Shown here: in pieces, positions 43,398 through 53,103 of the stretch | Layout of the letters: each line of letters starts with the position of its first letter | Position numbering within the stretch: the first letter of the stretch is position 1 | NCBI GenBank assembly: GCA_007693745.1 | Contig: REDA01000048.1 | Span: 1 to 64,000, forward strand | Direction of reading: 5' to 3' | Origin: Balneolaceae bacterium | GTDB lineage: Bacteria > Bacteroidota > Rhodothermia > Balneolales > Balneolaceae | Length of the DNA stretch: 64,000 nt | Made by a program: the position numbers and the translations under genes | The notes under the pieces: generated by a model | What the model was told of the DNA's origin: nothing | Databases searched by the model: none | What the model saw: only the letters and a program-made list of their open reading frames with translations

Positions 43398-44348
43398 ATG
43401 GATCAGAAAACCGCACTTGAGTTTTGTGTAACACGAACAGCAGTACCGGGTTATACTGACGTTTACTACGGAAAAGTCAGAGATATCTATACACTTGGTG
43501 AAAATATTCTTGCCATTGTTGTAACAGACCGTATATCAGCTTTCGATCACATCATGAAGGAGGCCATCCCCTTTAAGGGACAGATTTTGAATCAGCTCTC
43601 CCGGTTTTCGTTTCATGCTGTAAATGATATCATCCCGACACATCTTCTTGATGTTCCGCATCCCAATGTGATGATTGTGAAAAAATGTGAACCCCTTCCA
43701 GTTGAAATTGTGATCAGAGGTTATCTGACCGGTCACGCCTGGCGTGTTTACAAAAACGGGGGCAGGGTACTTTGTGGTGTACAGCTGCCCGACGGACTCA
43801 AAGAGCATCAGAGACTCCCCGAGCCCATACTCACACCGGCTACTAAAGCGAAAAGTGGTCATGATGAAGACATTTCAGAGGCTGAGATTATCAGGAATGG
43901 TATTGTTGACAGCCATAGATGGCAACAGGTCAGAGAGGCAGCATTCCGGCTTTTTGAAAGGGGAACGGAAATTGCAAAAAAACAGGGGCTCATACTTGTA
44001 GATACCAAATATGAAATGGGAATTTATGAGAACCAGCTTACACTGATCGACGAAGTTCACACATCGGATTCATCGCGCTATTTCTATCTCCAGGGATATG
44101 AGGCAAGGCAGGAGATGAATCAGCCTCAAAAACAGCTTTCCAAAGAGTTTCTGCGGGAATGGCTTATGGAAAAGGGATTCTCAGGGAAAGAAGGTGAGAA
44201 CCTGCCATCACTGCCGGATTCATTTCGATGGAGTATTTATCAGCGTTACAAGGAGCTTTATCAGACACTGACCGGTACTGATTTTCACCCCGTTACTGAA
44301 AAGGATCTGAATGCAAAACTGGCCGTGATTTTTTCCAATTACATTTAA
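43398..44348 (+). CDS. purC: Phosphoribosylaminoimidazole-succinocarboxamide synthase (SAICAR synthase)
   Basis: 316 residues. It joins aspartate to CAIR with ATP, step 8 of de novo purine synthesis. Signatures are GKVRDIYTLGENILAIVVTDRISAFDHIM, PFKGQILNQLSRFSF, VIRGYLTGHAWRVYKNGG and LILVDTKYEMGIYENQLTLIDEVHTSDSSRY (given in parts by the family profile). The length is like the longer yeast/Bacteroidota form. It lies 15 bp after the LacI gene and converges with the LuxE-like gene, only 7 bp apart, with no visible terminator between them. Confidence 0.95.
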   Translation: MDQKTALEFCVTRTAVPGYTDVYYGKVRDIYTLGENILAIVVTDRISAFDHIMKEAIPFKGQILNQLSRFSFHAVNDIIPTHLLDVPHPNVMIVKKCEPLPVEIVIRGYLTGHAWRVYKNGGRVLCGVQLPDGLKEHQRLPEPILTPATKAKSGHDEDISEAEIIRNGIVDSHRWQQVREAAFRLFERGTEIAKKQGLILVDTKYEMGIYENQLTLIDEVHTSDSSRYFYLQGYEARQEMNQPQKQLSKEFLREWLMEKGFSGKEGENLPSLPDSFRWSIYQRYKELYQTLTGTDFHPVTEKDLNAKLAVIFSNYI

Positions 44349-44355
44349 GATCAGA

Positions 44356-45345
44356 TCAGCTGTCGACAAGAAAATTACAACCACGCAATTCCGAGCCCTT
44401 CCATCTTCCCAGCACTTTAAACTCACCCTTGTCATTCATCACTCCTCTGTCGTCAGTAAGTATGAACGAGCAGGAATAGAAATTGGCAAGGTCAATAATT
44501 CCTATTTTCCCTTCTTCCCCCGGCTCACAGATCCGGAATGGATTTTCGGCATCTCTTACTGTAACCATTACCCAGGGTGGTGCCTCGAACCACTCCCCGG
44601 AAATCGCGTACATTTGACTTAACAATTCACACATTCCGTATTCCGAGTGAATCTGTTTTGCCGGAATGTCGAATCCATGAGAAAGAACGCTTCTCAATTC
44701 ACTTCTTGTAATCTCTCTTCTGTATGTTTTCATACCTCCTGTCTCAATCATATGCGAAGTCCGCGGCAATGTGAATGATTCAGATTCAATCAGATCAAGA
44801 AGTCCGAATGCAGCGCCAAACAGTATGGGTGTTTTGCCCCTGTCTGCAATATTCTTAATGGATTGAATGGCCTTTTGAATCTCATTCATCCTGATAAACG
44901 CTGAAACCTGATCCGGATCACTGTGGATCAGGTACTCGGCCATATAAATAAGTGATGAACTCTCATTCTCGCTGTAACCGGGAAGCAGGAATAAAACAGA
45001 ATATCTCTCTTCCGGAAAATAACGGTTAAAAGTGATGTGTGCTGAAGTCTTGTATAACTGAGCATCCTGTACAAAATGCCTGCTTCTGGGGATTCCTGCA
45101 GTACCGCTGCTCTTGAAGCAGAGCGAAGGGGTTGTTTCAGTGCTCTTGACAACGTGGTCCCGGAATGCCCGGATCGGCAAGAGCGGAATATCGGTCGGCT
45201 GTAATTCCAATGACTCTGAAATGCCCAGAGTTTTCACAAAATCACGATACATCCGATTATTGTGAAACTGAAACCTGAACACGTGACCCGTTTTTTCGGA
45301 AAAAGTGAATTTGTCAGAAAATATTGATTCCGGAAAGTCTGTCAT
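44356..45345 (-). CDS. LuxE-like acyl-protein synthetase/adenylate-forming protein
   Basis: 329 residues. The fold resembles LuxE, which activates fatty acids as acyl-AMP, and the phenylacetate-CoA-ligase group. Signatures are LPIRAFRDHVVKSTE, LCFKSSGTAGIPRSRHFVQDA (the phosphate-binding Ser/Gly/Thr loop), LFGAAFGLLDLIE, MIETGGMKTYRREITRSEL and IHSEYGMCELLSQMYA, followed by GKIGIIDLANF. No luxC, luxD or luciferase genes are nearby, so bioluminescence is not indicated. Stand-alone copies occur in Bacteroidota near lipid or surface genes. It lies 52 bp from purD on the same strand. Confidence 0.8.
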   Translation of the reverse strand: MTDFPESIFSDKFTFSEKTGHVFRFQFHNNRMYRDFVKTLGISESLELQPTDIPLLPIRAFRDHVVKSTETTPSLCFKSSGTAGIPRSRHFVQDAQLYKTSAHITFNRYFPEERYSVLFLLPGYSENESSSLIYMAEYLIHSDPDQVSAFIRMNEIQKAIQSIKNIADRGKTPILFGAAFGLLDLIESESFTLPRTSHMIETGGMKTYRREITRSELRSVLSHGFDIPAKQIHSEYGMCELLSQMYAISGEWFEAPPWVMVTVRDAENPFRICEPGEEGKIGIIDLANFYSCSFILTDDRGVMNDKGEFKVLGRWKGSELRGCNFLVDS

Positions 45346-45397
45346 GTAGATTCATTACTGCAGGAAAAACAGTCTGCTTTCTAAATTGAAAGTTATG

Positions 45398-46681
45398 TCA
45401 AAATCTCTGCAATCCTTTGAAGCCAATATCTTTCCGATAATAGAGATTCTCAAATGAGATTTTATGAATTTCTGAATAGGCATGATCAATGGCCTCCTTC
45501 AGTGTGGCTCCGGAACCCACAACATTCAATACTCTTCCACCGGATGTGATCAGCCTGTTATCTTTTTCTTCCACTCCGGCATGGAAGATCAGAAGTGATG
45601 GATCCACGCTATCCAACCCGCTTATCTCAAGCCCTTTTTGGTAACTGCCCGGATAACCCCCGCTGGCCAAAACCACACAGCAGCGGTAGACGGAATCAAC
45701 CTGAATCGTTTTTTCATCCAGAGTCTGCTGTGTAGTGCTGAGCATCAGATCCAGAAGATCGTTATTGAGTGATGGCAGAATTACCTGGCATTCGGGGTCT
45801 CCCAGGCGGCAGTTGTATTCAATTACTTTTGGCCCATTCCCGGTGATAATTAAACCCACATAGAGTACACCAGAATAGGCAGCTTCCTCAAGCTGCATAC
45901 CGGTAATTGTGGGATTGATGATTTTTTCCTTAATCTCCTGCAGTACTTCATCACTCACTACAGGTGCCGGAGAATAGCATCCCATTCCTCCTGTATTGGG
46001 CCCTGTGTCGCCCTCCCCTGCTCTTTTGTGATCCTGGGCGTTGTGAAGAATGTGAAATGTGTGACCATCCGAAAGAACAAATACTGAAGCCTCTTCACCC
46101 TGCAGAAATTCCTCCACCACAAGCCGGCTGGCGGCAGCTGAGAGAACCGGATCTTTTTTTATGGCAATAAGCTGCTGTTTCACTTCTTCCTCAGAGTAGC
46201 AGATAAATACCCCTTTCCCGGATGCGAGACCGTCGGCTTTAAGGACAACCGGGTAAATATCACGAAGCTGTATAAATTTTAAAGCATCATCGTAATCAGA
46301 CGCAGCAAAAACCTCATAGTCGGCAGTCGGAATATCGTATTTTACCATAAAGTTCTTTGCGAACTCCTTGCTTCCTTCAAGAAGAGCCGCTTTTCGGCCC
46401 GGGCCAAACACAGGGATATCCTTTTTCTCAAGAAAATCCTTGATCCCTTCAACGAGTGGCTTTTCAGGCCCCACCACCACTAACTCTATGTCATGTTCTT
46501 CTGTAAATTTTGCGACTGCTTCAAAATCAAGCAGATCAATATTTACATTGATACCATATTGCCTGGTCCCGGTATTACCGGGGGCAATATAGAGTGTATC
46601 CAACTTTTCAGATTGACTTAATTTCCAGGCAATGGCGTGTTCTCTTCCGCCATTGCCCAGTAACAGAACATTGTATTTCAT
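45398..46681 (-). CDS. purD: Phosphoribosylamine-glycine ligase (GARS)
   Basis: 427 residues. It joins glycine to phosphoribosylamine with ATP, step 2 of purine synthesis. The start VLLLGNGGREHAIAWKLSQS is diagnostic, as are VVGPEKPLVEGIKDFL, KADGLASGKGVFICY (ATP-grasp), QDHKRAGEGDTGPNTGGMGCYSPAP and YNCRLGDPECQ. It begins 6 bp after the tpiA stop, so both are on one message. PurC, another purine enzyme, is across the convergent boundary. Confidence 0.96.
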   Translation of the reverse strand: MKYNVLLLGNGGREHAIAWKLSQSEKLDTLYIAPGNTGTRQYGINVNIDLLDFEAVAKFTEEHDIELVVVGPEKPLVEGIKDFLEKKDIPVFGPGRKAALLEGSKEFAKNFMVKYDIPTADYEVFAASDYDDALKFIQLRDIYPVVLKADGLASGKGVFICYSEEEVKQQLIAIKKDPVLSAAASRLVVEEFLQGEEASVFVLSDGHTFHILHNAQDHKRAGEGDTGPNTGGMGCYSPAPVVSDEVLQEIKEKIINPTITGMQLEEAAYSGVLYVGLIITGNGPKVIEYNCRLGDPECQVILPSLNNDLLDLMLSTTQQTLDEKTIQVDSVYRCCVVLASGGYPGSYQKGLEISGLDSVDPSLLIFHAGVEEKDNRLITSGGRVLNVVGSGATLKEAIDHAYSEIHKISFENLYYRKDIGFKGLQRF

Positions 46682-46687
46682 AAAGTT

Positions 46688-47455
46688 TTAGATTGATTCC
46701 GCAGCTGAAAGAATCTCGCTGAAACTGTCAGCTTTTAAACTTGCTCCGCCGATCAGTCCTCCATCCACATCTGGTCTTGAGAGCAGATCAGCTGCATTAT
46801 CTGGTTTCATGCTGCCACCATAGAGTATTCTGATTTTTTCAGCAACTTCACTGCCAAAATGCTCATTCAGTAACGTCCGGATATATTGATGCATATCCTG
46901 AGCCTGTTCCGGTGTTGCTGTCTCCCCGGTTCCAATAGCCCATACGGGTTCATACGCAACGACAAACTGATCAGAAACATCTCCACTCAAGGTATTCAGA
47001 ACCGCATTCATCTGCTCTTTTACAACCTCTTTGTAGGTTCCTGCTTTTCTTTCAGAAAGTACTTCTCCAACACACACGATGGCCTTTAGGCCATCATTAA
47101 TTACCTTCTTCGCTTTTTCGGCTACGAGATCACTGCTTTCATGGAAATACTCTCTTCGTTCAGAATGACCTACAATTACATATTCACAGCCTGTCTCTTT
47201 CAGCATGTCAGTACTCACCTCCCCTGTGAATGCTCCGTTATCTTCGGTATGTACATTTTGTGCACCTGTCTTGAACGCACTATTTCCGAAAGCGGCTGCT
47301 ACAGCCGGGATCGATACAAAAGGGGGACAAATGAGTGCCTCTGCCTGAAAAGATTTCCCCTCCCATGCCGCAACCAGTTCGGTTGCAATTTTTGAAGCTT
47401 CAGATGGTCCGGCATTCATCTTCCAGTTTCCGGCTATTAAAAATGTTCTCTTCAT
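46688..47455 (-). CDS. tpiA: Triose-phosphate isomerase
   Basis: 255 residues, full length. It interconverts dihydroxyacetone phosphate and glyceraldehyde 3-phosphate. AGNWKMNAGPSEA holds the N/K of the active site, VIVGHSERREYF the His, and VAYEPVWAIGTGETATPEQAQ the catalytic Glu. The phosphate loop is seen in LYGGSMKPDNA. It begins 12 bp after the end of the thioredoxin-like lipoprotein gene. Confidence 0.97.
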   Translation of the reverse strand: MKRTFLIAGNWKMNAGPSEASKIATELVAAWEGKSFQAEALICPPFVSIPAVAAAFGNSAFKTGAQNVHTEDNGAFTGEVSTDMLKETGCEYVIVGHSERREYFHESSDLVAEKAKKVINDGLKAIVCVGEVLSERKAGTYKEVVKEQMNAVLNTLSGDVSDQFVVAYEPVWAIGTGETATPEQAQDMHQYIRTLLNEHFGSEVAEKIRILYGGSMKPDNAADLLSRPDVDGGLIGGASLKADSFSEILSAAESI

Positions 47456-47467
47456 AATTCTCTGATT

Positions 47468-48823
47468 TTATTGATTTGTTATTTGTTGCAGGCCGCGCAC
47501 AATATCATCATATTCGTTTCCAATATACCTTCTGACAATATTTCCGTCTCTGTCTATCAGAAATCGGGTAGGTACGCGGGTTAAATTTAACGCATTCAAA
47601 ATGGTTTCCGGATCGAATGAACCGGGTTCAGCAATTTTCCACTGCATATTTCTTTCCGAGAAAAAGGCATTTATCATCAGTTCATTCGCCGCAAGGGGAA
47701 TCGTGACTACTTCAAGACCGAAATTTTTATATAACTGATAAATTGCAACGGTCCTGTCGTATTGCTGCTGATACAACAGGTTATCCAGTCTCGTGATCTC
47801 TATAAGTAAAGGGTTTCCGGTCAGATCCGATGTAGTGACATAATCGCCATTGATGACCCGAAAGGAAATCGGAGGAAACGGATTTCCCGGAGCAAGGAAC
47901 TCGAGATCAAATCGTGTATTTTCGGCCCAATCCATAGCCACAGGATTATCACCAAACTCATTTGTAAACCGATTGAGCAGTTGGTCAGCCTCAACAATCC
48001 GGCTGCTGTCATAAAGCAATTCGATCATCTGTACATCAATTTCAATACGATTCAATTCGCCTGTGGACTCATTTCTCAGCATAATCAGATAGTCCAGTGC
48101 AGCGTCAAGTCCCTCCGATTCGGCTACATATTCGATAAGTACACCTCTCGTCTCATTTGAGAGTGATCCGCTTCGGTTTCTGAACTCTTCCGCCCGTTCA
48201 AGCATTTGGGCATCGTTCCAATCCCTCAGGATTGAGACCGCCATTTCACCTGCAACTCTGCCTGCATAGCTTCCCGGATACTCCTCATACAATTCCCAGT
48301 AGATATCACTCCATTTTTCAATTTCAGCCTGAATACTGTCCGCAGATGAGATCGCCCCGGCATTAATGAAATTCACAACCCTGTTGAATCCGCGATCCAC
48401 TCTTTCATAGATCTCAAGTACATCATGCTCCCTTGAGCTGATTTCAACAGTGCCTGAAACATTCGGCAGTACAGCCTGCACTGAAAGTGTGTCATTTTTT
48501 GAGAAAATGACATTCAGAATACCAAATACATTCTGATTCCGGCTGATAATCAACGGGTAAAAATCAGATTCCGAAAAGCGGGCGGTTCCGCTGAAAGAAC
48601 CTGAAGTATCGGTAACGGCAACGAAAAGTGTATCCGTGATCCCGTCTCTGTTTACTATTGTGGACAAGATCTGAATGCCGCTGAAATCGCCACTTCGGTC
48701 AAGTTGAGAATCCACTGTAATCACACCCTGTATTATGGTCGTGTAATCGGGATCTTCCCTGTCACCTGCACAGGACCATAAAAAGAGAACAAGCAGAGCT
48801 GAAATAATTATTCTGAAAGGCAT
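47468..48823 (-). CDS. Lipoprotein with DUF4369/TlpA-like thioredoxin-fold layout but no CxxC
   Basis: 451 residues, lipoprotein signal ending LVLFLWSC. The N-terminal 100 residues are beta-rich, like the DUF4369 parts found before periplasmic thioredoxins. The middle is helical. The last 130 residues follow the TlpA fold (FPPISFRVINGDYVTTSDLTGNPLLIEITRL, then VPTRFLIDRDGNIVRRYIG), but the WCxxC site is replaced by EITRLDNLLYQ, so redox activity is not expected. It could be a binding or structural protein. It lies 31 bp after gatB and 12 bp before tpiA. Confidence 0.8.
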   Translation of the reverse strand: MPFRIIISALLVLFLWSCAGDREDPDYTTIIQGVITVDSQLDRSGDFSGIQILSTIVNRDGITDTLFVAVTDTSGSFSGTARFSESDFYPLIISRNQNVFGILNVIFSKNDTLSVQAVLPNVSGTVEISSREHDVLEIYERVDRGFNRVVNFINAGAISSADSIQAEIEKWSDIYWELYEEYPGSYAGRVAGEMAVSILRDWNDAQMLERAEEFRNRSGSLSNETRGVLIEYVAESEGLDAALDYLIMLRNESTGELNRIEIDVQMIELLYDSSRIVEADQLLNRFTNEFGDNPVAMDWAENTRFDLEFLAPGNPFPPISFRVINGDYVTTSDLTGNPLLIEITRLDNLLYQQQYDRTVAIYQLYKNFGLEVVTIPLAANELMINAFFSERNMQWKIAEPGSFDPETILNALNLTRVPTRFLIDRDGNIVRRYIGNEYDDIVRGLQQITNQ

Positions 48824-48853
48824 AGGGTGTCAGAAATGAGATAAAATTAAAAT

Positions 48854-50305
48854 TTAATCATTTTCAAGTTCATGCATCAACAGATCTTTAACCTGTTTGG
48901 GATTGGCTTTTCCTCCCGATTGTTTCATAACCTGGCCCACAAAGAAACCCATCAGCGCTTTTTTTCCGTCCCTGTATCGTTGTACTTCATCAGGGTTATT
49001 TTCCAGAATTTGTTTGATGATCGGTTCAATAAATGCGTTTTCCGATACCTGAATCAAATTGAGTGCTTCCGCAAGCTCTGCTGCACTCTTTCCGGAAGTA
49101 ATCATTTCATTGAAAATAGTCTGCATAGCAGAAGAATTGATCCTGTCCTCAATTTTTAGGGAAATGAGACCGGCAAGTGCCCCTGGTGTGACTGAAAACT
49201 CCTGTATCGGCAGATTCTTCTCGTTCAGAACACGCAGCACCTCCGTCAAAATCAGATTGGCGACAGCTTTGGGTTCATTCAGAATTGACAGCACATCTTC
49301 GAAATAATCTGCAAGTAACCGGCTCTCTGTAAGCGTTTCAGCATCACTCTCACTCAAACCCAGGTCATGAACCATTCTTTTCCTTCTCATATCCGGAAGT
49401 TCCGGCAACTCTGCTTGTACCTGACTCATGAATGCCTGGGTGATCACGATCGGAGGAAGATCCGGTTCGGGAAAATAACGGTAGTCGTGAGCCTCCTCCT
49501 TGGACCGCATTTTGCGGGTTTCCAGTTTAGCCGGATCCCAGAGCAGTGTCTGCTGTACAACTTCACCACCAGATTCCACAAGTTCAATCTGACGCTCAAT
49601 CTCGTAGCTGATAGCCCTTTCAACATTTCTGAAAGAGTTCATATTCTTTAATTCAGTCCTGGTACCGAACTCTTTCTGTCCTCTCGGCCTGATTGAGACG
49701 TTTGCATCGCAACGAAGACTGCCCTCCTCCATATTTCCGTCGCAGATTTCAAGATACTGCACAATCTGTCTGATTTTCTTAAGATAGGCGTAAGCCTCCT
49801 GGGGTGTTCTCAAATCGGGTTCCGACACAATTTCAATCAGGGGTGTGCCTGCGCGATTGAGATCAATGAGTGTATGATAAGGATCCTGATCATGAATCGA
49901 TTTTCCGGCATCCTCTTCCATATGTATTCGCGTAATACCGATTCGCTTATCATACTCATCCAGTTCGATAACAATCTCTCCGCCATAACAGATCGGTGTC
50001 TCAAACTGGGAGATCTGATACCCTTTCGGAAGGTCGGGATAAAAATAGTTTTTTCTTGCAAAGATAGATTTTTCAGAAACCGAACATCCAGTTGCAAGAC
50101 CCATTCGCACTGTATAGCGTACAAGATTTTCATTCAGAACCGGAAGCGTTCCGGGATGTCCGAGGCAGAGAGGGGTAACCTGGGTATTGGGCGCACCGCC
50201 ATAATCCGGAGAGACTGCAGCAAATGCCTTGGTTTGCGTTAGCAGCTGTGCATGGACCTCAAGTCCGATTACAGCTTCATATTTTTCACTAGAAATTGTT
50301 GACAT
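48854..50305 (-). CDS. gatB: Aspartyl/glutamyl-tRNA amidotransferase subunit B
   Basis: 483 residues, full length. It is the tRNA-binding kinase part of GatCAB, which amidates Glu-tRNA(Gln) and Asp-tRNA(Asn). Signatures are AVIGLEVHAQLLTQTKAF, YFYPDLPKGYQISQFE, EEDAGKSIHD, VDLNRAGTPLIEIV-like DLNRAGTPLIEIVSEPD and KNMNSFRNVERAISYEI. The C-terminal tail domain (GKSAAELAEALNLIQVSE and GKANPKQVKDLLMHEL) is present. GatA and GatC are not in the window. It diverges from pdxA. Confidence 0.96.
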   Translation of the reverse strand: MSTISSEKYEAVIGLEVHAQLLTQTKAFAAVSPDYGGAPNTQVTPLCLGHPGTLPVLNENLVRYTVRMGLATGCSVSEKSIFARKNYFYPDLPKGYQISQFETPICYGGEIVIELDEYDKRIGITRIHMEEDAGKSIHDQDPYHTLIDLNRAGTPLIEIVSEPDLRTPQEAYAYLKKIRQIVQYLEICDGNMEEGSLRCDANVSIRPRGQKEFGTRTELKNMNSFRNVERAISYEIERQIELVESGGEVVQQTLLWDPAKLETRKMRSKEEAHDYRYFPEPDLPPIVITQAFMSQVQAELPELPDMRRKRMVHDLGLSESDAETLTESRLLADYFEDVLSILNEPKAVANLILTEVLRVLNEKNLPIQEFSVTPGALAGLISLKIEDRINSSAMQTIFNEMITSGKSAAELAEALNLIQVSENAFIEPIIKQILENNPDEVQRYRDGKKALMGFFVGQVMKQSGGKANPKQVKDLLMHELEND

Positions 50306-50461
50306 AAATCTAATTTTTCAAACATCAGAACTGTGTAAAGATAACAAAGTAAACAGAGAAAGATACAGTGAATATGGCGTCTGTTTGAATCAAATCCTCA
50401 AATTTACTTTGAGATGCCAAAGCAGGCTTTCAAGGCGCTGTTCAGTTTCATATTTTAAAGC

Positions 50462-51463
50462 ATGAATCCAGTCATTGCCATTACGATGGGCGACTACAAC
50501 GGGATTGGTCCGGAAGTTGCTGCCAAATCACTGCTGAAAATTGATACTAAAGCTTCAACACCCGTATGGATAGGCACACCTTCAGTTCTGGATAAGGTGA
50601 TAGCACAGTATGGTCTCCCGCTCTTATATCATCTGGCCTCAGATATTTACGATATTAAAGAGCAACATGTAAATCTGCTGCCTCTGCAATCCGGGCATCA
50701 GGAAGCAGTGATTAGTTACGGCACCGTTTCCGGTTTGGCAGGCGCCCTGGCCATGAAAAGTATCGAGTTTACTACAGAGTTATGCATGAACCGTACTGTC
50801 TCAGCAATGGTCACTTCACCGATCTCAAAAGAGGCTCTCTCTCTTGCCTCCTGCAGGTTTCCGGGACATACTGAATACCTCGCAAGCCTTACCGGAAGCA
50901 AAGAGGTCCTCATGATCCTGACCTCCGACCGGCTCACCGTTGCACTTTGTACAATTCACCTGCCTTTAAAAAATGTTGCCGGGCAGATCACCGATGAAGT
51001 ACTGACCCGGAATCTGACTCTGTTTATGAACAGTTTAAAAAAAGATTTAGGCATTGAATCACCAACTATAGCGGTTCTGGCTTTGAACCCCCACGCCGGA
51101 GACGGCGGGATTCTCGGAACCGAAGAGACCGATTTGATTCGGCCGGCTCTTCAAAAACTTAATGATAAGGCAACTCGCTTTGAGGGCCCCTTCCCTGCCG
51201 ATGGTTTCTTCGCATCTGCTGCATATGAAAACTATGACGGAATTTTTGCCATGTATCATGATCAGGGCCTGATTCCTTTTAAAATGCTCAGTTTTGGCGG
51301 TGGTGTTAACTTCACAGCCGGGCTTCCCATCATCCGGACATCGCCGGATCATGGAACTGCTTTTGGAATAGCCGGTAAGGGAACCGCAGACTCTTCTTCT
51401 TTCCTGGAAGCTTATCACCTTGCGCTGAAGATGGTTCTTAACAGAAACAGTTTCCATCAATAG
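50462..51463 (+). CDS. pdxA: 4-Hydroxythreonine-4-phosphate dehydrogenase
   Basis: 333 residues. It oxidises 4-phosphohydroxy-threonine in the DXP-dependent route to pyridoxal phosphate. Signatures are AITMGDYNGIGPEVAAKSL, SPISKEALSLASCRFPGHTEYLA (metal and substrate region), VALCTIHLPLKNV, LNPHAGDGGILGTEE and MYHDQGLIPFKML. The end RTSPDHGTAFGIAGKGTAD completes the site. The methyltransferase gene starts 11 bp on. Confidence 0.95.
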   Translation: MNPVIAITMGDYNGIGPEVAAKSLLKIDTKASTPVWIGTPSVLDKVIAQYGLPLLYHLASDIYDIKEQHVNLLPLQSGHQEAVISYGTVSGLAGALAMKSIEFTTELCMNRTVSAMVTSPISKEALSLASCRFPGHTEYLASLTGSKEVLMILTSDRLTVALCTIHLPLKNVAGQITDEVLTRNLTLFMNSLKKDLGIESPTIAVLALNPHAGDGGILGTEETDLIRPALQKLNDKATRFEGPFPADGFFASAAYENYDGIFAMYHDQGLIPFKMLSFGGGVNFTAGLPIIRTSPDHGTAFGIAGKGTADSSSFLEAYHLALKMVLNRNSFHQ

Positions 51464-51474
51464 AAACGTACTCC

Positions 51475-52242
51475 ATGAGCTCTGAGACAGAAACACTTCC
51501 CTACTCCGTATTAGCCGATATCTATGATCAGGTGATGTCTGACGTAGATTATGAGACCTGGGCAGACTATCTGGATGAAATTATTCTGACGCACCATCCG
51601 AATGCTCTGTCACTTCTTGAGCTTGCCTGCGGAACCGGAAACATTGCCCTTACACTGGAAGAACTGGACCAATACAACATCAAGGCAACAGACCTGTCTG
51701 AATCCATGATACGGGTAGCAAAAACGAAAGGAGTTCAAATTTCTTCAGCCGTTGACTTTCAGGTTATGGATTTTTTAGAGCCGGACATTCATGAATCCTT
51801 CGATGTTATTTACATGACATTTGACAGTCTTAATTATCTGCATAAAGAGCAGGAAATTCTTCGTTTGCACGATAATGCAAAACGATTACTTAACAGAGAC
51901 GGTATATTTATTTATGACTTCACAACACCCCGTAACTCCCGTAAAGCCATACAGTTTCTGAACTATGAAAACAGAACTCTGGAAAACGGCATCAGATTCA
52001 GCCGAAACAGTACCTATGATGCGAAATTAAGGGTACACAGCAACGAATTTCTTATCGAAAAAGAGAGTACATTTAACCGGACTGAGATCTATCGGGAGGT
52101 ACACCTTCAGAAAATATACACCCTCGGTCAGATCACTGAAATGATCAGAAAAACAGAGTTTACAATTTTGGATGCATATAATAGTTTTACCCTGGAACCC
52201 GCAACGGATTTGAGCCTCAGGGTAACAATGGTACTGCAATGA
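51475..52242 (+). CDS. SAM-dependent methyltransferase, substrate unknown
   Basis: 255 residues, a class I methyltransferase. SAM-binding motif I is LLELACGTGNIALTLEE, followed by ATDLSESMIRVAKTKG and FDVIYMTFDSLNYLHKEQEI (motif IV region). The family is the methyltransferase-25 type with a small beta insertion (EFLIEKESTFNRTEIYREVHLQKIYTLGQI). The acceptor is unknown. Its stop overlaps the ftsE start by 4 bp, so the two are coupled. Such a gene is often seen between pdxA and ftsE in related genomes, from memory; the functional sense is unclear. Confidence 0.85.
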   Translation: MSSETETLPYSVLADIYDQVMSDVDYETWADYLDEIILTHHPNALSLLELACGTGNIALTLEELDQYNIKATDLSESMIRVAKTKGVQISSAVDFQVMDFLEPDIHESFDVIYMTFDSLNYLHKEQEILRLHDNAKRLLNRDGIFIYDFTTPRNSRKAIQFLNYENRTLENGIRFSRNSTYDAKLRVHSNEFLIEKESTFNRTEIYREVHLQKIYTLGQITEMIRKTEFTILDAYNSFTLEPATDLSLRVTMVLQ

Positions 52243-52949
52243 CCGGGGATACGATGATGAACAGCGCAAAAGTTATTGAACTGAGTAACGTTTCCGTCTC
52301 ATTTTCACGTAATGAGGTTCTGAAGGAAGTCAATTTTCAACTTGAAACCGGTGAATTCTGCTATGTAATAGGGAAAACCGGTGCGGGAAAAAGTTCTTTT
52401 TTGAAACTCTTGTACCGGGATCTTCTTCCGGATAACGGCCTGGTTTACGTGGCCGGTTATGAGGTATCGAATCTGCCTGACAAGCAGGTACCCTTTCTGA
52501 GGAGACGAATTGGTGTGGTTTTTCAGGATTTTCAGCTGCTGCCCGACCGAAATGTTTTCGACAACATCGCCTTTGCCCTTCAGGTAACCGGTAACAGTAA
52601 ATCATTCATCAAGCAGCGCGTTCTTGAGGTTTTAGGTCTGGTGGGATTAAGTCACCGCAGAAACGGCATGCCGGATGACTTGTCGGGCGGGGAAAAACAG
52701 AGAGTGGTTATAGCCAGGGCTCTTGCAAACGAACCGAGACTGCTGCTTGCGGATGAACCCACCGGTAACCTGGATCCTGAGGTAAGCGGATCCATCATTG
52801 AGCTGCTGCAGCAAATTAACAACAGGGGAATGGCAGTTCTGATGGTTACTCACGATTTTGATATGATTCGAAAGTATCCGTGCAGAACTGTGAGGATTGC
52901 CGATGGCAAACTGGATGAAGTGAACATCCATTCCAGAACCATCAGATAA
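52239..52949 (+). CDS. ftsE: Cell-division ABC ATPase FtsE
   Basis: 236 residues. Walker A is GKTGAGKSSFLKLLY, the signature LSGGEKQRVVIARALANEP, Walker B LLLADEPTGNLDP and the switch His in VLMVTHDFDMI. The start region (VIELSNVSVSFSRNEVLKEVNF) and FLRRRIGVVFQDFQLLPDRNVFDNIAFAL are FtsE-like. FtsE works with the membrane protein FtsX to control peptidoglycan hydrolases at division. No ftsX gene follows, since the next gene is convergent. ATG 52239 overlaps the upstream stop; ATG 52254 is another start. Confidence 0.9.
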   Translation: MTGDTMMNSAKVIELSNVSVSFSRNEVLKEVNFQLETGEFCYVIGKTGAGKSSFLKLLYRDLLPDNGLVYVAGYEVSNLPDKQVPFLRRRIGVVFQDFQLLPDRNVFDNIAFALQVTGNSKSFIKQRVLEVLGLVGLSHRRNGMPDDLSGGEKQRVVIARALANEPRLLLADEPTGNLDPEVSGSIIELLQQINNRGMAVLMVTHDFDMIRKYPCRTVRIADGKLDEVNIHSRTIR

Positions 52950-53103
52950 GATCCTTTCCCCCTTTTGCTGATCCGGTTATTTTTTGGGACCAGATGAATT
53001 CCGGTGGATGAACAGTGAAGCCAGATAAAACGCCCTTAAAATCCGAACGGGTATTTGTTTATGTAAACCCTCAATTCGAACAGGAAGAAGGTTTTAACAG
53101 AAA

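Noticed and set aside
52950-53103. Terminator between ftsE and aguA
   Set aside because: I found only weak partial complementarity and no stable stem with a T-run.
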